Assembly: GCA_964035015.1 (NCBI GenBank)
Contig: OZ035997.1
Span: forward strand, 69,420,932 to 69,484,931
Direction of reading: 5' to 3'
Origin: Corallium rubrum
Lineage: Eukaryota > Cnidaria > Anthozoa > Scleralcyonacea > Coralliidae
Length of the DNA stretch: 64,000 nt
Within the stretch, counting starts at the first letter, position 1. The number at the start of each line of letters is the position of its first letter. The notes beneath the pieces were generated by a model. That model ran no database searches. It was given only the letters and a program-made list of their open reading frames with translations, and was not told the DNA's origin. A program made the translations under genes and the position numbers. This document shows, one piece after another, positions 52,400-62,757 of this stretch.

Positions 52400-53992
52400 T
52401 TGGTATTGGTAGGCAACAATACTTTTGTTGACGACTTGAGGGTGTTGACATCTCTTGAGCTTTTTCTTAATGCAAGCTTTTACTCAAAACACCCCTGTTT
52501 CTTGGCTGCTGCTGCTGCTGAGCATAAGGAAGAATTTGGTAAGAGTAAGAATTTAAACAATGTTTTGCCTTTATCAGTTTCTGAGAAGTGCTTTGATAGT
52601 GGATTTTCCAAGGATGAGTTGGTGAAGAAGGAAGCCATGTTGAATTGTAATGATAAGGAGTGGTCATCTTTCTTATGTATTCTCGGTCTCTCTTCTGTCA
52701 TAAACAGAAATATTATTACTTATTATCCAGACTGTGGGGCGCATAGGTCAAAGCTATTGTTTAATCATCATATTAAACCACGTTCTCCTTCACAGTCCCA
52801 ATCACAAGCAAGTTTAGAGGATGTTCACCTTTTATTTTGTTTTGAAGGTGGGATAAAATCTGGTGATGCATTCAAATCCAATCACTTTGTTCCTCTTCTT
52901 TTTTATGCTACTGGGCAAAAAAGAAAGAAATCACAGCTCTCTCGCAAACCTTACAAGAAAATTGCCCCTGTTAGGAATACTTGTATTAGTAATCCAAGCA
53001 TGACCCAGACACAAAAAATTTCAAGCTTTTTTACACCCAGTGAACAAAAATTTGCTCCTAGACAGAAGACTGCATGCATGTCTTCTACCTCAACATCTGA
53101 CTCTCGTTCAAATAATCAAAACCCCAGTTCTTCAATTACTCTAGCTGAATCTACATGTACCTCTACTACAAATTCAGAAAATTCACTGGTAGATATTACT
53201 GTACCATCAACTTCTGTAAACTCTGGTCTTACTAATGTGGCAGACAGTAACGCAGTAGTTGCACATCCTAACAATGAATTTGATGTTGCTTTTTGCCGTG
53301 AGAAAGTAAAAACTATGAATAATTCTCAAATTGAAAATTTAATAAAAAATATTTTTAAGCCTGACAGATCATACTCTTTTCCAAAATCGGATGGTAGGTC
53401 TTTTCGTTATGAATGGTTGCAGTTGTTTCCCTGGTTATGTTATTCACCCTTGAAAGATGGTGCATACTGTTTGTCATGCGTGCTGTTTGGTGATCGGTTT
53501 CCTGGTAAAACCAGTAAAATTAAAAGGTTATTTTCTGAGCCTTTAACGCATTGGAATAATGCCACTTATTCTTTTAAACAACATGCAGGGGATGGAACAG
53601 GACAAAAAAAAGGATTGCATGACAGTACATCTACTCTTTTTACCTCTTTCTTGGCACGCATGTCAGGTCAAATTCAGTCAATTGATGTCCGGGTTGACAA
53701 TAACTTGAGGAAGACCATTGCTGAAAATAGGAAGAAGCTTGTTCCAATTATTGACACCATTAAACTGTGTGGCCATCTTGCCCTTGCTTTGCGTGGCCAT
53801 CGCGATGACTCAAAATACCATCCTGAGGTTGGTAGTTACGCTGAAGGCAGAGTTGGAAATTTTATTGAACTTCTAAATTTTAGGATTAGGGCTGGTGATA
53901 TTATTCTTGAAGAACATCTAAAAACATGTGCAAAAAATGCTAGCTATATTTCCAAGACTAGCCAGAATGAACTTATTAAATGCTGTGGTTAG
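52400..53992 (+). pseudogene. hAT transposase N-terminal part with vertnin-like and TTF zinc-finger regions
   Basis: 530 codons ending in TAG at 53990. Residues about 15-180 (LTSLELFLNASFYSKHPCFL, EWSSFLCILGLSSVINRNII, ALLFCFEG-like and NHFVPLLFY) resemble the vertnin-like domain found in repetitive invertebrate proteins; this is a recollection and moderate. About 180-310 is a Ser/Thr linker. About 320-410 is a TTF-type zinc finger: SDGRSFRYEWLQLFPWLCYS, GAYCLSCVLFGDRF. The start of the hAT core follows (YHPEVGSYAEGRVGNFIELL). The listed start is not ATG, so an upstream exon is likely. One in-frame stop and one frameshift separate it from the rest. Confidence 0.78.
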
Positions 53993-55560
53993 GTTATCAC
54001 TGACCAGATTATTGAAGAAGTGAACAAAGCAAGTTCTATTCCATCATTGCTGATGAAGCTTCAGACTGCTCAAACAAAGAGCAAATGTCACTTGTCTTGC
54101 GTTTTGTTGATAAAGATATGAACATTCGTGAAGACTTCATTAAATTTCTTCATTGTAAATGGGGTTTGACAGGGGCTGGACTGGCTACTGTTGTGTTAGA
54201 AGCCTTGAATGACCTTACTTTGAATATTCAGGATTGTCGTGGTCAGGGGTACGATGGAGCAGGTGCTGTTGCTGGTCATATTAATGGTCTCTCAGCTCAC
54301 ATTTTAAATCTTAACAAAAAGGCTCTTTACACTCATTGTTTTAGTCACAGACTTAATTTAACAGTTTGTGAATCTACTTCTGTTCCTTTGGTGAGAAATG
54401 TTTTGACACAGATCAAAGAAATATCTGATTTTTTCAATGTATCTGAACCACGTCAAATGATTCTTGACAAGAATATTTTAGAGCATGGTTCTGTAGAAGT
54501 CAGGAAGAATAAACTAGTAAATGTTTGTCATACTAGATGGGTAGCTCGCATTTCTGGGATGGACACATTTGAGGAATTATTTGTTCCAATTTTTTATACT
54601 TTGGATGAAATGAGCTCAAACCTGGAGAAGAAATGTAATCCCAAAACTTCATCTGATGCCTCTTCTCTCTTAACTCTTATTTCTTCTTTTAAGTTTATTG
54701 CAACTTTAGTAATTACTAGGAATATTTTTGACCTCACCCTTCCAGTGACTCAACTGTTGCAGTCAAAGAGTATTGATATAATGAATGGTATTGAGCTTGT
54801 TAATACTTTAAAGAATCTGGTGATGACTATTAGGAATAGCATTGATTTTTACCATGAGAAATGGTATCAACAAGCTGTTGCTTTGGCTAGTAAGCTTGAC
54901 ATTGAAGCGTCACTTCCAAGAACTGCTCGTAGGCAAACTACTCGAGACAACCATCCTGCAACTGATGCCTGTGAATATTTTAAAAGAGCCATCACTATTC
55001 CACTAATAGACCATGTTAACTCAGCCCTACAAACTAGATTTGACCTCAACAGTATTAATGTATATAATGGTGTGAGTATTGTGCCAGAGGAATTAATACA
55101 CTTAGCAAGTGAACAGGTTGATTGGAAGGAAACATTTAAGCTCTTTAGTAACTTTTATCTTGATGATTTACCAAATCCATTGGCTTTAGATGCAGAGCTG
55201 GAATTATGGGAGAAATATTGGGAGAGCTACAAAGGTACCCGCCCAGACAGTGTAGCCACAACACTGAAAGCCATAAACTTTGAAGCTTTTGACAACATTA
55301 AGGTAGCACTTCGCATTCTAGCAACCCTTCCAATTACTTCTTGTGAATGTGAGCGATCTTTTTCTTCTCTGCGAAGATTAAAAGATTACAAGCGAAGCAC
55401 TACGGTTGAAGAGCGATTGAATGGTTTAGCTTTAATGCATATTCATCCAGAAATTGAGCCAAATGTCAATAAAGTTATTGACAAATTTTCAGTTAGTAAC
55501 AGAAGATTGGATTTTTTAATAAATTTATTTCCATTTGTTCATAATCATTTAACTGGATAA
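53993..55560 (+). pseudogene. hAT transposase catalytic core and dimerisation domain
   Basis: After the TAG at 53990 the same frame continues (VITDQIIEEVNKASS) and then shifts near 54040 to YSIIADEASDCSNKEQMSLV, which holds the first catalytic Asp. The frame 54085-55560 (491 codons) is intact: DCRGQGYDGAGAVAGHINGL with the second Asp, THCFSHRLNLTVC, and the C-terminal dimerisation block ALRILATLPITSCECERSFS and RSTTVEERLNGLALMHI, which includes the hallmark CERSFS. It is a DDE-type hAT transposase of the TTF-finger group. With only one stop and one shift it is recently disabled, or the breaks are assembly errors. Confidence 0.88.
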
Positions 55561-55851
55561 CCTCTTGATCACAGTAAAAAAATAAAAAAGTAAAAGAATT
55601 TTGGGACATTTAAGTAATTAACATATTTACACATTTTAAGTGCATGAAAATGAGTTATTGATGATGTTAAAAAGGATAAAAGTTATCTCTTTCTCCCTAT
55701 TTTTGTTTATTTTACCGCTTAGCAGCTTGGGCGTTTCGGCGTTTGACATATTAACTTGTTGGAAACTTTGCTTGAAACTCCTTAATAATTATACAGTAAC
55801 TTTGAAACAAACAAATCCTTTTCCTTTTAACCCTTTCGCTCCAGGGTTCTT

Positions 55852-55894
<43 letters not shown>

Positions 55895-56717
55895 AATCTG
55901 GCATTAGACAGAGTAAAATAATAAATAGAAAATTGTTTTAATCAACCACAAGAAAGCATAACGTAACTTCTTGAAACAACTGAAGGTCTAACTGGGGTCA
56001 GGACTTATTTTTCAGAACATGCCGTGACTGAGTGTCATCAATGAACGTATTGTCATTTCTGATGACGGAAGACTGCTTATTCAGGAAGAAACCAAAACAT
56101 TTTATGTAATATTTAAAACACGAGCAGGAGTGTTTTATCCGTTATTGGATGTTATGTTCATTAGTATTCTTTATATAAAATTGTATGTTCATTAGTATTC
56201 TTTCTGACGTCAAGAAGTTTTATCAGATATAAAACCACGGACATGGTACTGATTTCCTTTGTGTTTTCCTCGTGAATTACTAATGAGTTTTTGAAATTAT
56301 TGTTCATATGGCATATACTGTAGCAACTCATTGCTTTAAAATATATTAAATGCTTTTTTCGGAAGGGATGAGGGTAACGAAACTATTGAGAAATAAATTG
56401 TGACGTTTTAAAGTTCAATCGTAATTTTTAAGAATTTTGAGTTTGGTTGGTAGGTTTAGGTTTTATTATTGGGGAAGGGGGGATAAAGGGTTAGAATGAC
56501 CGGGATGGTCTGGAGAATTGAGCTGCTCCATGCCCATGAAATATCCCAAATGGTCAGCTTTATAAAGCCTCTTCTAGCCAAACTCCAACTGCGTCACTAT
56601 TGAGCAGAGGTGTGAAAGGCGGGTTACTGGGACCTTAAAACCAGATAGCTCTGGGTTGGTGGGACTCATCAGCAATTGCACTAACGGCATCCCACCCAAA
56701 GTCAGGCCAGTAGGCCA
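55561..56717. other. 3' non-coding region of the hAT transposon
   Basis: A short direct repeat, gtaaaatcgtctggcgttagacaga / gtaaaataatctggcattagacaga, lies at 55864-55913, and a second one, tatgttcattagtattctttatataaaattg, at 56151-56205. No gene supported. Confidence 0.45.
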
Positions 56718-56796
56718 GGCTGTCCATGTCGGAAACACTTGTTGCTTAAACGTTTCGTAGGCATGCTGATGAGCTCTGATATAGAGCGAAACAGCC
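56718..56796 (+). ncRNA. type III hammerhead ribozyme
   Basis: Stem III: ggctgt (56718-56723) with acagcc (56791-56796), six perfect pairs. The cleavage site follows GTC at 56724. Stem I: catgtc (56725-56730) with ggcatg (56759-56764), including one G-U pair. It is extended by gaaac/gtttc inside the loop. Core CTGATGA at 56765. Stem II: gctct/agagc with a gatat loop. GAAA at 56788. All conserved core bases are in place and all three helices close, which is very unlikely by chance. It sits in the 3' non-coding part of the hAT transposon, sense to the transposase, possibly as part of a smaller nested element such as a retrozyme-like or SINE-like unit. Confidence 0.85.
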
Positions 56797-57421
56797 ATAA
56801 TGGTCTGACCTAACTAAGGTTAAGGTCATCAGTTATGTATTTGTTGATTATTGCTTGATTAAAATGATGTAAGTTGTAGAAAGCGTTTTTTAAACTGATA
56901 AAATGAAATATAAAATAAAATCTTTATTGAGACTACAGTACATGTACATGTAATTGTAAATATTTCTTGAAAATGATAGCCGTCACTATAAAAATGCGAT
57001 TTGACACCTTAACATTTTGGGCACTGTAGTGCCCTCACAACGCAGGTAATGGCGTTTCAGAGATCCAAAATTTAAAAATTTTCCAGGTCGCGGCGCAAAC
57101 TGGACCCAAACATATCTCTCTAGTGTTTATTGGATTTCCCATTCCCGGAAAAAGTTAGTCTTACATACTTGAAAAGTGCAAACTATCACAAGCAAAGTCC
57201 AATTTGGACAAAATCTTTCTTGAAAATGATAAAATGTCCCATTAAAAACATGTTTTAAAACATTTAAAATTTTGCTCAAAAGTGCTGTCAGAATGCTGGG
57301 AATGCCATTTTAGAGATCCAAATTTCAAAAATTTTCCGGGGGGGAAATGCCCCCGGACCCCCCGAGACATGTGGACGACACAAATTTGACTAAGGTGTAA
57401 AAATTCCTAGATCCGCCCCTG

Positions 57422-57905
57422 CTACCATTCCTGACACTGTCAAACTTAACGGATGCTCTTACTCGAGTGCAAGAACAAAAGCGGAAGCTTTTAACAAGTA
57501 TTTCTCTGCTGTTTTTACGTTGATACTTCACTACCTAACAGTCTTCCTTCCTCTCCATTCACCAACGATATCATTTCAACTCTAAAACTTTCTCATGAAG
57601 AAGTGCTGTCTGCTCTGCAAAGCCTCAATTCCAGAAAAACACCTGGACCAGACGAACTGCATCCCAGAATACTTAAAGAATGTGCGAACGAACTGGCGGC
57701 TTCCTTATGCTTACTTTTCAACAAGTCCTTACACTTGGGAAAGCTGCCTTCTGATTGGAAACAAGCAAACATAGCACCGGTGTTTAAAAAAGGAAGTAAA
57801 CCTCGATCACAAACTATCGTCAGATTTCTATTATCCATAGTCAACAAACTATGCGAGCGTTGCATCCTTAACAAGAAACAATTTCTAAAAAGAAATAGCT
57901 GTTTC
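57422..57905 (+). pseudogene. LINE 2 reverse transcriptase, N-terminal part
   Basis: It resumes the frame left at 50807: TIPDTVKLNGCSYS and AEAFNKYFSAVF, then LSHEEVLSALQSLNSRKTPG and PDELHPRILKECANELA. Next come LGKLPSDWKQANIAPVFKKG and, with small losses, LLSIVNKLCERCI. These are reverse transcriptase motifs 0-2 of jockey/CR1-group LINEs. A frame break near 57540 and loss of the RPISL block show decay. It is cut at about 57902 by an inverted-repeat element, beyond which the reverse transcriptase resumes at 59592. Confidence 0.82.
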
Positions 57906-58044
57906 GTTCCCGTCAGCCTCTTATAAGAGGCTGTTTCGGCCAATTCCCGCCAGTTGTCTGACGCGACAAGGCCTACAATTTGGGAAGCAAAATTTATTGA
58001 TGGTTACGCTGTCGCGGAGAGGTAACTTTCTGCGTGTAAGTACA

Positions 58045-58432
58045 ATTAGGGACTTTAAGAAAACACAGCGACTACGACTACGGCAACGTGTTTCAACAAT
58101 AGAATTTTATGTCATATACAAAGAACTTTTGCAAATGACGGTCCCCAGAGTAATTTTCATGCCGTCGTGACTCTGTTGACAACGTAGAAAAAGCATATTT
58201 TTACGTTCTAAAGACAACGTGGAACCTGAATCACTACAGAAGCCTGGGAAAGCTTAACCTTACTCTCGCGACTAGCATAGATTGAACAAGTGTATCGCTT
58301 CAAGAATTTAAGAACAAGGCAAGTCCATGCGATAATGTATCTTGAAATTTGAATGTACACCACCATTTAATATCAGTGTTAAACTTTCTACCGTAGCCGT
58401 AGTCCGTTGCCGTGAATCTTAAAGTCCTATTG
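58045..58432. mobile_element. MITE with ttagggactttaaga ends
   Basis: The left arm ttagggactttaagaaaaca with gactacgactacggcaacg is answered by cgtagccgtagtccgttgcc and tgaatcttaaagtcctatt at the right. The arms are about 45 bp with mismatches. No coding capacity. Confidence 0.75.
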
Positions 58433-58559
58433 GTTGTTGGCCTACGGGGGAACTGAATTTGAACAGATAGAATTTGAACTTGATGTCATTCAATGGAGTC
58501 GTTTTCTTGATAATCATCAACAAAACATACAGCGGGACAGTCACACTTCCTGTTTCTTT

Positions 58560-58842
58560 TAGGCCTAGTTTATACGTCGGACAATCGTCGCATTTCAGAC
58601 GAATTTACAGTAATTTAATCAGTTAAATGGGGACAGACTGAGATGCGACGTCACGGCGCAACGAATTAAACGTATAATTCTGCTCTTAATTTAATTTTTG
58701 GTGTTTTAATGTGCAAAACATTAAATTTGTCTGAATTAATTTCGTCTCGAATTTCGTCGTATAAAACGAAATACGAATTATAAATTTGTGACTTGTCTTC
58801 CTTAAATGCGACGATCGTGCGATATATAAACCAGGTCTTACC
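58560..58842. mobile_element. MITE with cctagtttata ends
   Basis: The left arm cctagtttatacgtcggaca with atcgtcgcattt and the right arm aaatgcgacgatcgtgcgat with atataaaccagg are inverted repeats of about 35 bp. The interior is AT-rich without a gene. Confidence 0.75.
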
Positions 58843-59591
58843 GTCTCGCAATTTTCTTGAGAATGCAATTATTTTGGCAATGTTTAATTTGCCTCCTATA
58901 CACGGTCAGAGGTGAATAGGAGAAATGTACATGTGGCGTCAGTACGATGGAAATGTTGCGGTTATTTATATGTAGATACATAAAATGTCACTGTTTGGAA
59001 AGCCGGCTACATTAGCGGTCATTTATGCCACCGATATTTAAGTTAAAATTTATTAAATAATCTTGAATCTGTGTGCAATTCTTTCAAATTTTGTATTTGA
59101 CGGAATAAATTCTTGGGGTGATTGAGTAGCTTTTCCAAGGCCAAGGGTCAACTCGACCACTGACTCGACCCGACCTTTCGGTCTTTCGGAATGCTATTCA
59201 CACAATCTCAGTCTTTATTATTAAATCTAAGCGGCAATGAGCGCAGTTAGAATGCAATTTCTGAGAATTCAAAGAGGGGAAAGTTCCTACAGTACTCAGC
59301 ATTCGCTTGTTCATAGTATTGTATGATTCACTTCACACGGGATTGTTTACGTCATTCAGCAAATTATGCTGGATCAGCAATATTATTTCACTTCGTTTTG
59401 GCGTTTAACCACGCCTCCAACTAAATTTTTTATGCGGAATTTTGATTTCATTGGATAAGATCGAAGTTTTGGCTTATGCTGCCAACAACACTGCACTGCG
59501 ATTGGACTATTTTCATCTGTGATGACAGTTTCTTTTGTGACGTCAATGGAAAGCTAACACAGTAACAGTTTCGTTCCTGCGGGGAACGAAA

Positions 59592-60794
59592 TCATCTATC
59601 TAGACTTTAGTAAAGCGTTTGACTCAGTGCCCCACCGTAAACTCCTGCATAAACTATCTCTGTTTGGCATCCAGGGTCCTCTACACGCGTGGTTTACTGA
59701 CTACCTAACCTCCAGATCTCAGCGAGTTCTAGTTGGTGGCATATTCTCCCCATGGGCACCTGTAACATCTGGTGTTCCTCAAGGCAGCTTACTGGGTCCC
59801 TTTCTATTCTTGTTGTACATCAACGACTTGACTTGGCTGATGTTATCAGCAGTGCTACCACCATCACTCTCTTCGCTGATGACGCCAACTGCTCCCGAGT
59901 GGTTCGTAACCCCGAGGATTGTACTGTTCTTCAGAGTGATCTAACTTGCTTATCCAATTGGTCTAAGCAACGGGGGCTATCTTTTAACTGCAATAAATGC
60001 GAAGTTTTAAGAATATCTAGAAAGCGAACCAGTCCGTTGCAACTCTTGCAGTCAGTTCATACACCATTGGTGACCATGCTCTTGCTGCAGTCTCCTCTCA
60101 AAAAGAGCTCGGGGTCATGGTTAGCAACAAGCTCACCTGGAGCGTCCATATATCTTGTTGTAGCCAAAGCCAACAAGATGCTTGGCTTTTTATGGCGGCC
60201 TATATAGGACCAGCCCACAGAAGATTGCTGTACTTGTCACTTGTGCGCTCCCAACTAAGTTACACCAGTGAGGTCTGGACTCCTCAGTCATGTATTACTG
60301 ATCTAAAATTATTAGAGGGTGTGCAGAGGCGTGCCACCCGTTTTATTCTTAATTGTAATAGCGATCCTAACGTCCGACCCAACTATGAGGCGCGCTTAAT
60401 TTCCTTGAGTCTACTCCCTATTTCTTACTGGCTAGAATGCCGTGACCTATGTTTTGTTTATAAATACATAAACGGTTCATACGATATACAGCTTAGCCAA
60501 TATGTTTGTATCTCTAGTGGCCGTACTAGAAGCTCTGCTTGTAATTTAAATCTTCGTCCAGTTCACCGTCTTCGTACATCACTGTTCAAAGACTCTTTCT
60601 TTAATCGTATTGTTCAACTTTGGAATAATTTACCACTTGTAATTCGTGAGTCAGCTTCTTTCGCTTCCTTTAAAACTCCATTGTATAAACTCTATCACAA
60701 TAAGTTAAACACTATCTTTGATACAGACAGAGTAAGCACATACAAGACAGTATGTCCTAATTGTAGGACAATTAACAGACCTTTTTGCTGCTGA
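59592..60794 (+). pseudogene. LINE 2 reverse transcriptase, C-terminal part
   Basis: It starts with [20 protein letters not shown] (catalytic Asp), continues [19 protein letters not shown] and LLYINDLT, and after a frameshift [15 protein letters not shown] with the catalytic FADD, then RGLSFNCNKCEVLRI. After another shift, at about 60117, comes the C-terminal block: RLLYLSLVRSQLSYTSEVWT, LLEGVQRRATRFILN and FNRIVQLWNNLPLVI, ending at TGA 60792. This is a jockey/CR1-group LINE, distinct in sequence from LINE 1. Three frames are needed, so it is inactive. Confidence 0.87.
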
Positions 60795-61180
60795 GATTTT
60801 TAGGCGAGATTCAGGAATAGCAGGTTGCATCTTTTTCAGTGCTTGACGTCGGGATCAGCCCTTTGAATACTTCCATTATCCGTCTATTTCAAACTAAATC
60901 GTTTTGATTTCTGGGGTAGGGGGCTGAGTTCAGCGTCAGGTGCGGATCATGGCGCATTCTGTACGGTAAATAGTGGACCATTATGTGTATTGTCATGAAT
61001 TTATTGATTTATGTACGGGGTTTGCCTAGTTGGGACCTCGTGTCCATTCGCTAGCCCCTTATCAAACTCATCTTTTACTGTTTGTAATGTATTGTGATCT
61101 GTTGTTATTTTTGTAGTACTGTATTGCTTAGTGAGTTTGATTAAAGCTTCTACTAGAAATACATTAATGCAACAACCCCT
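60795..61180 (+). other. LINE 2 3' untranslated region
   Basis: cttgacgtcgggatcagccc and tagttgggacctcgtgtcca, followed by gtttgattaaagcttctact. No poly-A tail or clear target duplication found, so the end is approximate. Confidence 0.45.
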
Positions 61181-62107
61181 CGCCGCTTTTATTAAATGAG
61201 TTTTTTGAAACACCCCCCACCCACCCACCCTGATGTAAAATAAGCACTCCTGATATACAACCAATATAAAAACAAACAGATTTTAAAACAAATGATAATC
61301 CTAGAGATAATTATAGAATTTACGGATGGATAACTAACTGATTTAATGAAAGTTGAACATATCAAAGCAAAACTTAGATCTGGTTGTAAAAAATATATTG
61401 TTTTTATTGGAGGATTCAAAAGGGATAATTATTTTTAGCAAGCACTTAACTTAAATGGCTTTAATATGTCTTCCCTATGTGGCTATGTATAAGTTACATG
61501 TTTGCAAAGGCAGAATTAAAAAAGTTAAAAGTTCAAAATTACATTTATCATAGAGTCCGAGATAAAAACAATTCAGTAGAATCGGTTCCCAGAAAGAAGT
61601 ATTAAACAGACCACGTTTCAGTCGAAAATTTGGAAATACAGCAAAAAAAAAATCGCAAAAGCCCATGCAAAGTCAATGAATAACATCAACACAAGCTTAT
61701 AAAGGAAGTGTTTTAAGTTAGCTTTAGTTAAGCTGACTTACGGTTTGGACGAGCAAAGGGAAAGCACGAAAACGTGAAGCTGTATATTGTTTAGGTTATT
61801 AAGACAACAAGAATCCTACCGTTTATAACTTTAACACTGAGTGACCACAACCACTGCAATTCAGATCGAGTTTTGTTTACCATACGGAGTTTGGTTTCTT
61901 CAGGTTTTCTGGTTTCGCTTCAAGATATATTAAACCTACTGTTTGTATCCTTTTCTTCGTTGTTCTCTTTTATTATTTAAGTGGAACAGGCTCCATCGAG
62001 GGCTCCATTTCGTTAAACAAAAGCAAAATACTGACAGATTTCATAGTTTTCTTCGTCGCTAGTCACCAGTGTCCAACTATTCTTACCGCGTGACACCGTA
62101 CCAAACA
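61181..62107. other. non-coding
   Basis: AT-rich, no supported gene or repeat family. Confidence 0.3.
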
Positions 62108-62152
62108 TATATATATATATATATAAATATATATATATATAAATAAACTATC
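62106..62152. repeat. (TA)n microsatellite
   Basis: tatatatatatatatatataaatatatatata run. Confidence 0.9.
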
Positions 62153-62179
62153 TCCCAGATTTCGTCTCACTCGCTTTTT

Positions 62180-62757
62180 CTACACGCGTGTAAAATGGAC
62201 TCCACGCGTGTCGAGATTAGCACCCTCACCGGGCTCCGGGCCTTTGGCCCGCCGCCCGGCTCGGGGATTATTATGAGGGTCACCTTGTGGGTCTTCCATT
62301 GGATCATTTCGTCTTTTTACAAAATTGTACAATACCGCTGTAGCAATAATAATGCTAAGCGTGGTTTGCATTTTAGTTCGAAGAGACATTGACAGACATG
62401 GAAACAATCTCTTCCAAGTCTCAAACATCCTCTCCACTGTATTTCTTGTACGTATTTGACATGTATTATTTCTGCATTGTGCTGTAGTCTGTGGAGCAGC
62501 CAGTCGTGTCATTAGATACTGTCGGCATGGATAACCACTATCTCCAAGTAGTATACCTTCTATGACACCACATTCAAACTGGGCATACAGACGGCTATTG
62601 TCAAAAATTCTTGGTGCAACAATGTTTTGTATCTCCAAATTGGGTCCGCTCGCTGCTTGAACGTTTATTGAAACGAATTGTTTACGATTTCTAAATAGTT
62701 CAGCATGTTCACCTCCTGGCTATGGTATTTTTATATGGGTACAATCTACAATACCGG
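62180..62757 (-). pseudogene. PIF/Harbinger transposase C-terminal fragment
   Basis: Minus strand from 62757: PGIVDCTHIKIP (first catalytic Asp), an in-frame TAG, then PGGEHAELFRNRKQFVSINV and IEGILLGDSGYPCRQYLMTR (second Asp), and TRNTVERMFETWKRLFPCLS with the catalytic Glu. This is the DDE nuclease of HARBI1-type transposases. The N-terminal half is missing: at 62757 the sequence changes abruptly to LINE 3. The C-terminal tail is Pro/Gly-rich and probably read beyond the true end. Confidence 0.85.

Larger units (their letters stand above)
50808..57421. mobile_element. autonomous-size hAT transposon, 6.6 kb, 5-bp target duplication
   Basis: Left end caggggcggatttggcg, right end cctagatccgcccctg. 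The flanks are ctacc at 50803-50807 and ctacc at 57422-57426. Removing the element and one ctacc restores the LINE 2 frame, so the borders are exact. Inside is a plus-strand transposase in two frames (52400-55560). The right end contains ccgggggggaaatgcccccg and two diverged direct copies of about 200 bp (56960-57110 and 57210-57350). A hammerhead ribozyme lies at 56718-56796. Confidence 0.88.
57902..59592. mobile_element. 1.7-kb non-autonomous inverted-repeat element inside LINE 2
   Basis: gtttcgttcccgtcag at the left and cctgcggggaacgaaat at the right are inverted ends sharing tttcgttccc. They interrupt the LINE 2 reverse transcriptase between its fingers and the catalytic LDFSKAFDS motif. 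It carries at least two further small elements (58045-58432 and 58560-58842). No transposase frame. The target duplication is unclear. Confidence 0.6.

Noticed and set aside
56660..56700. Second hammerhead on the minus strand (ctgatgagtccc)
   Set aside because: The CTGATGA core is present, but no GAAA follows a closing stem II.
57603..57943. Minus-strand frame of 116 aa at 57593-57943
   Set aside because: It is the shadow of the LINE 2 reverse transcriptase on the plus strand.
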